Positions 7,532 through 15,341 of a stretch of 31,408 bases of DNA are shown here, piece after piece. Positions within the stretch are counted from its first letter, which is position 1. Each line of letters opens with the position of its first letter. Where the stretch lies: positions 1 through 31,408 of IMG/VR virus record IMGVR_UViG_3300042448_000367; one strand, written 5' to 3'. Made by a program: the position numbers and the translations under genes. Below the pieces are notes generated by a model. That model was not told where the DNA came from. It did not search any database and was given only the letters and a program-made list of their open reading frames with translations. The DNA is from a virus.

Positions 7532-9143
7532 CGAAGTTCCTCAAAGTCAAATTATTTATGGTAGCGATATTGCAATAGATAGTCTTCAGAAAAAAGAAGA
7601 GATTGCAGCCGTTGACGAGTTTATGGTTTCAGCAGATGAAATTTTAAAGTATCGTGGAATAAGTCAAAACTTTAAGCGTAATGCTAAAAGAAAACTTGAG
7701 AAGGCTGGTCAAGTTGGGGGCTCTTCAACAAATTATACTCCACCAAAAAATGGTTTTAGAGGCGATGATGCTGCTTCAAAACAAATGCTCCTTTTTGAAT
7801 ATGCCTATGGTATCTTTGATGTAGTTGAGCCACCATATAATCTTATTTCTCTTGGAAAAACATATGAAGTTTCTTCTGCTAACTATGCTGCAATTAATGC
7901 AAAGGTAACTAATATTGTTGGTCTTGGTTATTATCTAGAGCCAACCCTAAAGGTAAAGCAAATGCTAGAAGACCTTGCAGAAAATACGGTAAAGCTTGGA
8001 AAAACTAGAAAGAAGCTAGAACGTGCAAAGCAAGAGATTTTAGAGTGGCTAGACACTAGAAATGATGAGGAAACCTTTACAGAAACACTTACAAAGGCTT
8101 ACCTAGATTATGAAACTACTGGAAATGGCTACATTGAGATTGGCAGAAAAACAACTGGAGAGATTGGCTATATTGGTCATATTCCTGCTGCAACTATGCG
8201 TGTACGCAGACTTCGTGATGGTTATGTTCAGCTAGTTGGAGGAAAGTTTACATATTTTAGAAACTTCCACGACAAAGAAGATGTTAATCCTCAAATGGGA
8301 ACGGATCCTAGACCAAACGAAATTATTCACATTGCAAACTACACACCAACAAATACCTATTACGGTATTCCGTCAATTGTTCCTGCCAAAAATGCAATGG
8401 CTGGAAATGAGTTTTCATCTAAGTTTAACTTAGAGTATTTTGAAAATAAGGCTACTCCACGTTACATTTTTTGGATTAAGGGTGCAAAGTTAAGCAGAGA
8501 TGCAGAAGCAAAGCTATTTGAGTTTTTCCAAAATAACCTTCGTGGGCAATCCCATAGAACACTTATTGTTCCTCTTCCTGGAGATGATGCAGGTGGCAAG
8601 GTAGAAGTTAAGATGGAGCCTGTAGAAAACGGAATACAAGACGGATCATTTGATAAGTATCGTAAAGCAAATCTTCAAGAAATCCTTATGGCACATCGTG
8701 TTCCTATGACTAAAGTTGGTGCAGGAGAGGGACTTTCCCTAGCTGCAGCAAAAGAAGCAGACAAGGGATTTAAGGAACAGGTAACTCGTCCAGCACAGGA
8801 TGCCCTTGAAAAAAGAATTACAGCAATTGTTGCTGAAAAGACTGATATGTTTAAGTTTGCTTTTAATGAACTTACCCTTACAGATGAAGATACTCAGTCC
8901 AAGATTGACGAGCGTTATTTAAGAATGAAGGTTATTGTTCCTAACGAAGTTCGTTCAAGATTGGGTCTTACTGCAATTCCTGGAGGAGATGAAACCGTTC
9001 AACTTACTGGTCAACAGGCTTCTGAGCAAACAGCTCAAGCCTCTGGAAACAGAAGAAGAGATCAGGAACGTCAAAACAATCAGGCAGATGAAGGCGACAC
9101 TGGTTCAAGAAATGCACAAGGCGAAGGAAGACAGCAACAATAA
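7509..9143 (+). CDS. Portal protein (HK97/PBSX-type)
   Basis: Portal proteins form the dodecameric ring at the capsid vertex through which DNA is packaged and ejected. The 544-residue chain has the family order: a polar N-terminus, FDVVEPPYNLISL, a helical stem region with AYLDYETTGNGYIEI, EIIHIANYTPTNTYYGIPS, then FFEN-like YFENKATPRYIFW and VPMTKVGAG near the end of the core. The last 50 or so residues are a low-complexity Gln/Arg/Asn tail. It precedes the prohead protease and major capsid genes, as expected. ATG 7509 is chosen because of the ribosome site at 7493-7500. There is no fused MuF-type domain. Assignment is by motif and context. Confidence 0.9.
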   Translation: MSERVEDNEVPQSQIIYGSDIAIDSLQKKEEIAAVDEFMVSADEILKYRGISQNFKRNAKRKLEKAGQVGGSSTNYTPPKNGFRGDDAASKQMLLFEYAYGIFDVVEPPYNLISLGKTYEVSSANYAAINAKVTNIVGLGYYLEPTLKVKQMLEDLAENTVKLGKTRKKLERAKQEILEWLDTRNDEETFTETLTKAYLDYETTGNGYIEIGRKTTGEIGYIGHIPAATMRVRRLRDGYVQLVGGKFTYFRNFHDKEDVNPQMGTDPRPNEIIHIANYTPTNTYYGIPSIVPAKNAMAGNEFSSKFNLEYFENKATPRYIFWIKGAKLSRDAEAKLFEFFQNNLRGQSHRTLIVPLPGDDAGGKVEVKMEPVENGIQDGSFDKYRKANLQEILMAHRVPMTKVGAGEGLSLAAAKEADKGFKEQVTRPAQDALEKRITAIVAEKTDMFKFAFNELTLTDEDTQSKIDERYLRMKVIVPNEVRSRLGLTAIPGGDETVQLTGQQASEQTAQASGNRRRDQERQNNQADEGDTGSRNAQGEGRQQQ

Positions 9144-9157
9144 CAAGAAAAGCAATG

Positions 9158-9163
9158 TATAAT
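9158..9163 (+). promoter_or_regulatory. TATAAT -10 box before the prohead protease gene
   Basis: A perfect TATAAT in the 29-base gap after the portal gene. The -35 region is poor. The predicted transcript start (about 9170) is within 3 bases of ATG 9173, and no ribosome site is present, so this again looks leaderless. Confidence 0.45.
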
Positions 9164-9172
9164 TAAATTGTT

Positions 9173-10945
9173 ATGATTAATTTACAAAAGGCTTCCCTTT
9201 CTATGAATGGTAACAGCGTCAACTTGACGATGCCAATTTCAAAAATTGATGAAGAAAAGCGTATTGTATCTGGCTTTGCCACCCTTGATAACATTGACAA
9301 ACAAGGTGATAGAATACTTCCAGAAGCCTCAGAAAAAGCATTTGCAAACTTTCGTGGCAATGTAAGACTTATGCATCAACCTATTCCAGCAGGAAAGGTT
9401 GTTTCTTTTAGATCAGACACATTTTTCGACCCAGAGACAAAGAAGCAATATACGGGAGTATTTGTGGATACCTATGTTTCTAAGGGTGCTCAAGACATCT
9501 GGGAGATGGTTCTTGATGGTACACTCACTGGTTTTTCAATCGGCGGTGCAATTAAAGATACAGACACAGAATTAGATGAAGAATCAAATACAACTGTTCG
9601 TGTTATTAAGGAATATGATTTAGTAGAGTTATCCTTAGTTGATTCACCTGCAAATCAGTTTGCCAATATTTTCTCTATTCAGAAAACTATTGATGGTGAA
9701 ATTGCTGAGGGAATGTTTTCTAAGTCAAATATTAAGAATGTATTTTGGTGTGAAGAGGAAGAAATGGCTTATCTTTCAAGAGAAGAAAAGTATTCTTGCT
9801 CATCCTGCAGTTCTGACCTACCATCTATTGGATGGATTGACGAAATAACAAAGTCAGATATTGAAAAAGCAATGACAGAAATTATTGATACACATAAGGC
9901 AGTTAATCCTGGAACCGTTACAAGTGATGATGTTCCAAAGAAGTATCCAAAGCAAAATCCAAGATTTTCAGATATCCAGACTGAAAAAGATCCTAAAAAG
10001 AAAAAGAAATATATTAAAAAAGCAGGAGAATATTCTTCTGGAGATTTTGTTCAGTGGGGCTCTTCAGGTGGCACAGCAAGAGGTAAAGTAACAAGAGTAG
10101 TAACTAATGGTAAAATTAAAGTACCAAATTCTAGTGTAACAATTACAGGTACACCAGAAGACCCAGCGGTGGTTATCAGAGTTTACGAAAAAGACGGAGA
10201 CTCTTGGAAGCCATCTAAAACAGTTGTAGGACATAGAATGAGTACACTTAGATCTTGGACAGTTAAAGTCCTTAAATCCCTTGGTGTACAATCAGAAGTT
10301 TCTCTACCTAACACAGTAGTGAATGAGGCAAGTGACGCAGAGTTGGTTGCCACACAAATAAATGAAGGAGGTGTTGATATGACTGAAAATAATGAAGTTG
10401 TAGAAGAAGTTGTAGAAGTTGAAGAAGAAGTTGTAGTTGATGAAATTGTTGAAGCTGAAGAAGCTCCAGTAGTAGAAGAAATTGCAAAGTCTGATGAAGT
10501 TGAAGTAACAGAAGCAACAGAAGAGACAGTCGAAACATCAGTAGATACAGAGGGATCTGCAGATGACGCTTCCACCGATAATGGTGAGGCGACTGACCTT
10601 GAAAAGACTCTTAGTGAAATCAAAAATTTTGTTGGCGAAGCTCTTACAAAGAGTAGCGAAACAAATGCAGCTGCAGTTAATGGTGTTGTAAACACTGTTG
10701 CAGAAGTAACAAAAGCTTTAACCGATAAGCTTGTAGAAAATGATTCTCGTTTAGAAGAGATCAACAAAGGTTTGGCGGATATCGTAAATGCAGTACAAAC
10801 AATTAATGGAAGATTGGAATCTGTAGAAAATGATACCGCTGTAAAGAAATCTGGGGAACTTGAGAGTTCCGCAGAAACAACTATACAGAAGTCAGATTCT
10901 GTATGGGGGGGACGCTTCCTCAGTTCCTCGCAATACTTAAATTAG
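9173..10945 (+). CDS. Prohead protease fused to Cys-cluster, Tudor-like and scaffold regions
   Basis: The 590-residue product begins with an HK97-type (S78/U35) capsid maturation protease, residues 20-170: SGFATLDNIDKQGD, the His68 motif RLMHQP, the catalytic Ser122 motif TGFSIGG and LSLVDSPANQFANI. Residues 190-215 hold Cys193, Cys209 and Cys212. Residues 288-360 (GDFVQWGSSGG, ARGKVTRV, EDPAVVIRVY, VGHRMSTL) resemble the HVA1/DUF2945 Tudor-like family. From residue 403 follows a very acidic Glu/Val stretch, then a coiled-coil-like region to the end, typical of scaffolding proteins. The protease would cleave scaffold and capsid N-termini during maturation. A strong internal start at residue 403 could make the scaffold separately. 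The protease call is firm; middle domains are by pattern only. Confidence 0.88.
   Translation: MINLQKASLSMNGNSVNLTMPISKIDEEKRIVSGFATLDNIDKQGDRILPEASEKAFANFRGNVRLMHQPIPAGKVVSFRSDTFFDPETKKQYTGVFVDTYVSKGAQDIWEMVLDGTLTGFSIGGAIKDTDTELDEESNTTVRVIKEYDLVELSLVDSPANQFANIFSIQKTIDGEIAEGMFSKSNIKNVFWCEEEEMAYLSREEKYSCSSCSSDLPSIGWIDEITKSDIEKAMTEIIDTHKAVNPGTVTSDDVPKKYPKQNPRFSDIQTEKDPKKKKKYIKKAGEYSSGDFVQWGSSGGTARGKVTRVVTNGKIKVPNSSVTITGTPEDPAVVIRVYEKDGDSWKPSKTVVGHRMSTLRSWTVKVLKSLGVQSEVSLPNTVVNEASDAELVATQINEGGVDMTENNEVVEEVVEVEEEVVVDEIVEAEEAPVVEEIAKSDEVEVTEATEETVETSVDTEGSADDASTDNGEATDLEKTLSEIKNFVGEALTKSSETNAAAVNGVVNTVAEVTKALTDKLVENDSRLEEINKGLADIVNAVQTINGRLESVENDTAVKKSGELESSAETTIQKSDSVWGGRFLSSSQYLN
10365..10373 (+). 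promoter_or_regulatory. Internal consensus ribosome binding site for the nested scaffold
   Basis: AAGGAGGTG is complementary over all nine bases to a standard anti-Shine-Dalgarno sequence and lies 5 bases before an in-frame ATG at 10379. It is as strong as any ribosome site in the window, yet sits deep inside the protease gene. Confidence 0.7.
10379..10945 (+). CDS. Putative nested scaffolding protein (internal in-frame start)
   Basis: The ATG at 10379 is codon 403 of the protease gene and shares its frame and stop, giving 188 residues. The product opens with an extremely acidic, Val/Glu-rich stretch, followed by helix-rich sequence (TDLEKTLSEIKNFVGEAL, then DSRLEEINKGLADIVNAV) and a short Gly/Ser/Tyr tail. 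Small acidic helical proteins encoded just before the major capsid gene are usually scaffolds that guide shell assembly. Lambda uses the same arrangement: Nu3 is made from an internal in-frame start in the protease gene C. The ribosome site directly upstream makes separate synthesis likely. Whether the full-length protease is also made, and in what ratio, is unknown. Confidence 0.65.
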   Translation: MTENNEVVEEVVEVEEEVVVDEIVEAEEAPVVEEIAKSDEVEVTEATEETVETSVDTEGSADDASTDNGEATDLEKTLSEIKNFVGEALTKSSETNAAAVNGVVNTVAEVTKALTDKLVENDSRLEEINKGLADIVNAVQTINGRLESVENDTAVKKSGELESSAETTIQKSDSVWGGRFLSSSQYLN

Positions 10946-10971
10946 AAATAAAAGGCAGGTGAAAAATAAAA

Positions 10972-12036
10972 ATGAGTGATATTTTAGAAAAAGCCACAGC
11001 AAGTGGCACAGTTCTTTCCCCACTAGTATCCCCTGGTGCTATGACAGCAGCAGGTAACTCTGGTGACAATGGTGGTGTTCTTAATCCAACACAATCTACA
11101 CAGTTTATCGAGTACATCTTTGATCAGATGGTTCTCGCTAACGATGGTCGCAAGGTAACGATGCGTGGAAATACTATGGAACTGGATAAGATCCGTGTTG
11201 GTTCACGTCTTGTTACAAAAGCTACACAGGCTGATGATACAGGAGAAAACAGTGCTCCAGCATTCACAAAGATCGAACTTACAACAACAAAGTTCCGTCT
11301 ACAGTACGAACTATCAACCGAATCCCTAGAGGACTCGATTGAAGGTGCGTCTCTAGAGGATCACGTTGTACGTTTGATGGCAACTCAATTCGGAAACGAC
11401 TTGGAAGATATTGCAATTAATGGTCGTCCAGGAACATCTGGTGACGGTACATACAACAATACTCTTGCAGGATTTATCCGTCAGATCAAGGACACTAACT
11501 ACGCAGGTGCTCACGAAGCTGCAGCAGCTGCTGCAGCTATGACAGGCATCTGGGAAGCTACTCCTGATTCAGGCGATGGATCTTCCGCAAAGTTGACTCT
11601 TGATGCAATCGAAGCAATCTACAACGCAATGCCTCGTAAGTTCAAGGCTCGCCGTCAGGATCTTAAGTTCTACATGAACAGCAAGCATATTCAGGAATTG
11701 CTAACAGAGCTTCGCACAGTTAATACAACTGACGGAACTTCAGTTCCTTACGATGTTGCTACTCGTGTAATTGATGGAGTTACTCCAAGAATTGGCGGTC
11801 CAGCTGGTGCTCAATACACCATCTTCGGTCTTCCAGTTCAGGAAGTTCCTTTGTATCCAGAAGACTATGTAGATCTAACTCTTCCTTCAAACCGCATTTG
11901 GGGTTTCCAGAGAGATGTTACAGTACATCGTGAGTTCAAGCCACGCAAGGACTCTGTAGAGTACACAGTCTACGTCCGTATGGGTGTAGCACTAGAAGAA
12001 AAGTCAGCAATTGCTTACGCAGTACCAACTGCATAA
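10972..12036 (+). CDS. Major capsid protein (HK97 fold)
   Basis: The 354-residue protein follows the protease/scaffold gene, the classic place for the shell protein. Family-like features are a flexible N-terminus, FDQMVLANDGRK, GNTMELDKI in the E-loop region, LSTESLEDSIEGASLEDHVV at the start of the spine helix, an FGNDLEDIAINGRPG turn, and a C-terminal WGFQRDVTVHREFKPRKDS with YTVYVRMGVAL. A poly-Ala stretch lies near residues 182-190. The ribosome site AGGTGA at 10957-10962 is followed by an A-rich spacer. Of 19 Arg codons, 17 are CGT/CGC and 2 AGA, unlike neighbouring genes, as expected of a very highly expressed protein. A strong terminator follows 13 bases after the stop. Confidence 0.92.
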   Translation: MSDILEKATASGTVLSPLVSPGAMTAAGNSGDNGGVLNPTQSTQFIEYIFDQMVLANDGRKVTMRGNTMELDKIRVGSRLVTKATQADDTGENSAPAFTKIELTTTKFRLQYELSTESLEDSIEGASLEDHVVRLMATQFGNDLEDIAINGRPGTSGDGTYNNTLAGFIRQIKDTNYAGAHEAAAAAAAMTGIWEATPDSGDGSSAKLTLDAIEAIYNAMPRKFKARRQDLKFYMNSKHIQELLTELRTVNTTDGTSVPYDVATRVIDGVTPRIGGPAGAQYTIFGLPVQEVPLYPEDYVDLTLPSNRIWGFQRDVTVHREFKPRKDSVEYTVYVRMGVALEEKSAIAYAVPTA

Positions 12037-12048
12037 TCTTTAGCTATC

Positions 12049-12090
12049 AAGTAGGGGTCAGGAGTAAAAACCTGACCTCTACTTCTTTTT
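12049..12090 (+). terminator. Rho-independent terminator after the major capsid gene
   Basis: A 14-base-pair stem (12049-12062 with 12071-12084, one G-T wobble), an 8-base loop and CTTTTT. It would end or reduce transcription after the capsid gene. Confidence 0.9.
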
Positions 12091-12094
12091 AGTG

Positions 12095-12100
12095 TATAAT
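12095..12100 (+). promoter_or_regulatory. TATAAT -10 box directly after the terminator
   Basis: A perfect TATAAT begins 5 bases after the terminator T-run. The best -35 candidate, CTGACC at 12072-12077 (4 of 6, 17-base spacer), lies in the terminator's own 3' stem. It would restart transcription for the connector genes. Confidence 0.45.
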
Positions 12101-12118
12101 TAATAATTAGGAGGATTT

Positions 12119-12535
12119 ATGTTATCTAATAAAACAATCGGAGACCTTAGGGGTCTATGTCTATCATTTGACATTGAAGTATCAAAGAATGCAAGAAAAC
12201 AAGATATTATTGAAGCTATTAAAGAAGCTAAAGTTACTTGGGAAATGTATGAAGAATCATCAAAATCGTTGTTTGACTATGAAGAAGGTCCTACAAAAGA
12301 AGAAGTTAAAGTAAAAATAGAAGAAGCCAAAGTAGAGTCTAAAAAAGAAGAAAAGCTTCTTTTAACTATGGTCCATAATCGTGGAGGTTATTATGCTGGA
12401 AACGGTGTAAGGTTTGATATGGATGACAAGCTTGTTCTTGTAAATAAAACGCTTGCCGAGAAAATATTAGCTAGCCAAGCAGATGAAGTCAGGGAGGCTA
12501 ACGAGAAAGAAAAAGAGTCTTTCTTTGGCAGATAG
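12119..12535 (+). CDS. Head-associated protein with SAP/Rho-N-like N-terminus
   Basis: The 138-residue product begins with about 35 residues that look like a SAP- or Rho-N-type helix-extended-loop-helix domain (TIGDLRGLCLSFDIEVSKN, then KQDIIEAIKEA). An acidic, Lys/Glu-rich linker follows. The C-terminal part has RGGYYAGNGVRFDMDDKLVLVNKTLAEKIL and ends in a charged helix with FFGR, a pattern seen in phage genes placed between capsid and connector genes. AGGAGG at 12109-12114 lies 4 bases before the ATG. The position right after the major capsid gene suggests a head-completion or decoration role; this is inferred. The next gene starts immediately after the stop. Confidence 0.65.
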   Translation: MLSNKTIGDLRGLCLSFDIEVSKNARKQDIIEAIKEAKVTWEMYEESSKSLFDYEEGPTKEEVKVKIEEAKVESKKEEKLLLTMVHNRGGYYAGNGVRFDMDDKLVLVNKTLAEKILASQADEVREANEKEKESFFGR

Positions 12536-13702
12536 ATGGAAGTTTTAACAAATGACTTAGAAGTGGCTAATGTATCTTACACAGCCCCTAAAAATACAAT
12601 ATCTTTGACCTATTCAGTATTGGATGTTTTGAATAACACCTATATTCAGTATGACCAGTTAGATGCAGAAGTTAATCCTTCAAAATCCCTTACCTTATCA
12701 ATAGCATCACCAACAGTTATTACAAGTGCTACTCATGGTCTTAAAACTGGTGAAGCAATTAAGTTTTCAACAACTGGAGCATTGCCAACTGGAATAACAG
12801 TAGGAACAGTTTATTATGTTTCTGTTCTTACAGATAACACATTTAACATTTATAGAACTTCTGCATCATCTTTAATTGCAACAACTGGAACACAGTCTGG
12901 TGCTCACACATTTATAAAGCAAGGAAAAACTTCCTACACAATACCTTTAAGTCTAGATGTTTGCAAATACGATAGAAACATTTTAATAGAAATACAATCA
13001 GTTCAGATAGATAACTACTCAACAGATATATTAAATATATCTCTAAGAAGACCTTATGCAACTGTCCGTGAAATAAGAGACTACTTCGTAATATCTGCAA
13101 ATACAAAAGTTTTAGCTCTTTCAGATGCCCTGCTTGAGCAAATGGAAAGAAAAATAAGATACTCTATAAACTCATACATTAATGATAATTTTAACTTTGA
13201 GTATAAAACGGTTGGTTCTTATGGAATGAACACAGACCTTCTTCATCTTGGTCAAAGAATAGAATCGTTTGATAAAATTACTTACAATGACACTGTTGTC
13301 TATGATTCCACCGAAGAGCCAATTCTTGATGATTTAGGAGCAACACTTACTGTTGCATCTAGCAAATATTCTTTAAGAATAGTTGAAGAGGGTGTAAATA
13401 TTACAGAGTGGGTAGATCAAAACCCAATTAAAAACCCTTCTTATTTTGGGAAAGATGCAGCCTATTCAGTTCGTGGAGAGTATGGATGGAAACAAGTTCC
13501 AGAAGACATAAAAATTGCAGTATATGAATTAATCAATGATGCGGTATGCTCAGACTCTATCTATCTAAATAAGGGAATTATGTCTGTACAAAATGATTCA
13601 TTTAATATAAAGTTTGCAGAAGGAATGATTAATAGCACTGGAAACCTATATGTTGATGGCTTGCTTGCCCCATATAAGAATTGGAATCTAAAGGCGATTT
13701 AA
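12536..13702 (+). CDS. Head-tail connector/adaptor protein with an inserted FCCH-like domain
   Basis: This 388-residue protein has, from about residue 175, the pattern of phage head-tail adaptors: VREIRDYFVIS, LSDALLEQMERKIRYSINSYINDNF, then GQRIESFDKITYNDTVVYD. These bind below the portal ring. Residues about 49-129 (THGLKTGEAIKF, LPTGITVGTVYYVSV, NTFNIYRT) form a recognisable FCCH-like beta domain, the mobile module seen in many phage structural proteins and named after the first catalytic cysteine half-domain of ubiquitin-activating E1. It interrupts an otherwise continuous N-terminal beta region. The start codon abuts the upstream stop, so translation is probably coupled. The adaptor role rests on sequence pattern and gene order. 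Confidence 0.68.
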   Translation: MEVLTNDLEVANVSYTAPKNTISLTYSVLDVLNNTYIQYDQLDAEVNPSKSLTLSIASPTVITSATHGLKTGEAIKFSTTGALPTGITVGTVYYVSVLTDNTFNIYRTSASSLIATTGTQSGAHTFIKQGKTSYTIPLSLDVCKYDRNILIEIQSVQIDNYSTDILNISLRRPYATVREIRDYFVISANTKVLALSDALLEQMERKIRYSINSYINDNFNFEYKTVGSYGMNTDLLHLGQRIESFDKITYNDTVVYDSTEEPILDDLGATLTVASSKYSLRIVEEGVNITEWVDQNPIKNPSYFGKDAAYSVRGEYGWKQVPEDIKIAVYELINDAVCSDSIYLNKGIMSVQNDSFNIKFAEGMINSTGNLYVDGLLAPYKNWNLKAI

Positions 13703-14146
13703 ATGTCTTGTTTAGCCCATTCAACTTATGTAATGAAAGCAGATATTTATGAAGCCACCACCACAACTGAGCCAATTCTTGGCATGTCAGTAAATACCTG
13801 GTCTTTAAAGGAAACAGTTTCTTGTTTTGCTCGTGGTGTTTTGGGATCACAATTAGGTGGAAACTCTGCACAAGTAGAGTTAAAAGACTTTTTAATAAAC
13901 TCAAAGGATTTTATAAAAATGAGAACATCTATTCCTTTATCTTCAGAATACAGAATTGTTGCAATTAGAAACGAAGACAGTGTTATCTGGACAGAAGACT
14001 ATATTCAAAACAGTGCAGGTGGAGTAAATGGAGCAACAATATTTGAACCATCTGGAACTACCCCACTTCTTGACTTTAATGGCAAAGTAATAGAATATGA
14101 AACGGTGTTAAAACGTCAAGAAATACAGTCTTTAGAAGTGAGTTAA
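13703..14146 (+). CDS. Putative head-to-tail stopper/closure protein
   Basis: The 147-residue protein starts at the base after the upstream stop. It begins with a Cys-containing segment and KADIYEATTTTEPILGMSVNTW, followed by strands with CFARGVLG and IPLSSEYRIVAIRNED. A short beta-barrel protein with an early polar YxxT...W segment, placed between adaptor and tail completion genes, fits the stopper (head closure) proteins that seal the connector after packaging. No decisive motif is visible, so the role is inferred from order, size and general pattern. Confidence 0.5.
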   Translation: MSCLAHSTYVMKADIYEATTTTEPILGMSVNTWSLKETVSCFARGVLGSQLGGNSAQVELKDFLINSKDFIKMRTSIPLSSEYRIVAIRNEDSVIWTEDYIQNSAGGVNGATIFEPSGTTPLLDFNGKVIEYETVLKRQEIQSLEVS

Positions 14147-14147
14147 T

Positions 14148-14819
14148 ATGGCTGTAAGCACTGGTAAAATGGCAGAAAAAATTATTGCCACAGCAAAATA
14201 CCACACAGGAACCCTATCTGAACTACACAATTCTCAAAACAAAGGAATAATAATACAAAATGCCTTAAATGTTGTTGGTCAATATTTTGGATTTTATATG
14301 GATAACCTTGCAAGAAGAGATAGTGCATCTTTTCACCACGTTTATGAAAACGATAGAGTTGGAAGCAAAGATGCTAGATTATTTTATTACACAGTTCTGG
14401 GAGGTTCTGGATCAGGAACCATACAATATGCCTTTAGAGATGCAACGGTGCCTGAGAACAGCGGTCATGTCTTTAGAAGAAGGGCTTTTATTATGGAGTC
14501 TGGAACACCAATTACTATCAGACCAAAGCTAGGAAACTTCTTGGTGTTTGAAGTTGATGGTGAGACGGTATTTGCCAAAAAATCATTTGTTCCAAATCCT
14601 GGTGGAACACAGGTATCAGGCTCATTTACAAGAGCCTTTGAAGACTATATGAATAGACAGGCTAGTTTAATGCTAGAAGATGTTGGTTTTTATGATAAAA
14701 TTAACACAGAGATGTTAAAGGAATCAGAAGTATCTTTATCAAGAATTAGTTCTGGAAACCTTAATGGATTTGAAATGGCTAAACAGTCAGCAAATAGAAT
14801 AGCTAGGAGATCAAAGTAA
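14148..14819 (+). CDS. Neck / head-tail joining protein (HK97 gp10-like pattern)
   Basis: The 223-residue product starts one base after the upstream stop. Its middle carries the order typical of HK97 gp10-like neck proteins: a beta hairpin near GTPITIRPKLGNFLVFEVDG, then VFAKKSFVPNPGGTQVSGSF. The N-terminus is helical (GKMAEKIIATAKYH, NALNVVGQYFGFYMDNLARRDS) and the C-terminus is a helical tail ending in basic residues. Proteins of this type assemble at the neck or cap the tail tube. The place between stopper and tail terminator genes supports this. The family call is by recall of the conserved PNPGG segment. Confidence 0.58.
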   Translation: MAVSTGKMAEKIIATAKYHTGTLSELHNSQNKGIIIQNALNVVGQYFGFYMDNLARRDSASFHHVYENDRVGSKDARLFYYTVLGGSGSGTIQYAFRDATVPENSGHVFRRRAFIMESGTPITIRPKLGNFLVFEVDGETVFAKKSFVPNPGGTQVSGSFTRAFEDYMNRQASLMLEDVGFYDKINTEMLKESEVSLSRISSGNLNGFEMAKQSANRIARRSK

Positions 14820-14820
14820 T

Positions 14821-15324
14821 ATGGATTATACAAAAATGCCAGTAGTTATGATATGCAATTACCTTTGGGATTTAGCTAAAGGAGACGTTGCTGGTAGTAC
14901 AAAACTACCCTCCATAGTATGGGATGTTGACTCATTTACAAAACAACCAACAGCTCCAATTGCAGAGCAAAATGATATTCCAGCCACAAGCACAATGCCC
15001 TATATTCTATATGATTTTTTGTATACTGGTGTAGATCCAACTTGTTTTCCATTAATTAGAGAAGAAGCAACCCTGACCATTATTGGTCCTATTCCCAACA
15101 TATACCTAGTTAAAAACTTTGTTTATGATGCCCTGAGCAAGTTTGATATCTCAGCATCTGAAATAAATAACCATATTAGAGATACTGGAATTAACTTTAA
15201 GTATGTAAAGGTTCGTCAGGAGCAGTACTCCTTGGACGAGAAAAAGACGGTAACTCTGAGTGATGGTACAGTAACCAGATATGCCACAACCCTTTATGTA
15301 ACTTATGAATATTCACGCTCGTAA
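14821..15324 (+). CDS. Putative tail terminator/completion protein
   Basis: This 167-residue protein precedes the tail tube gene, where tail terminator proteins normally sit. Visible pattern: a helical start (MPVVMICNYLWDLAKG), MPYILYDFLYTG, REEATLTIIGPIPNIYLVKNFVYDAL as a strand followed by a helix, and a C-terminal strand pair ending YATTLYVTYEYSRS, a common way for this small alpha/beta fold to end. AGGAG at 14805-14809 lies 11 bases before the ATG, inside the upstream gene. No catalytic motif is expected or seen. The call depends on order and general fold pattern. Confidence 0.52.
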   Translation: MDYTKMPVVMICNYLWDLAKGDVAGSTKLPSIVWDVDSFTKQPTAPIAEQNDIPATSTMPYILYDFLYTGVDPTCFPLIREEATLTIIGPIPNIYLVKNFVYDALSKFDISASEINNHIRDTGINFKYVKVRQEQYSLDEKKTVTLSDGTVTRYATTLYVTYEYSRS

Positions 15325-15341
15325 GATATTTGTGGTAAAAT
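15312..15341 (+). promoter_or_regulatory. Putative promoter for the tail tube gene
   Basis: TTCACG (15312-15317, 4 of 6), an 18-base spacer and TAAAAT (15336-15341, 5 of 6), giving a leader of about 50 bases before ATG 15401. It overlaps the end of the preceding gene. Confidence 0.42.

Noticed and set aside
10183-10767. A 194-residue minus-strand frame rich in Ser, Thr and Val opposite the protease/scaffold gene.
   Set aside because: It is the complement of the Glu/Val-rich repeat; composition is explained by the real gene, and no start signal is seen.
10904-10911. A run of seven G near the end of the protease/scaffold gene, as a possible frameshift site or sequencing error.
   Set aside because: The 0-frame continues to a sensible end (WGGRF then SSSQYLN) and a stop just before the capsid gene. 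The -1 frame stops after about ten codons, so no useful product arises.
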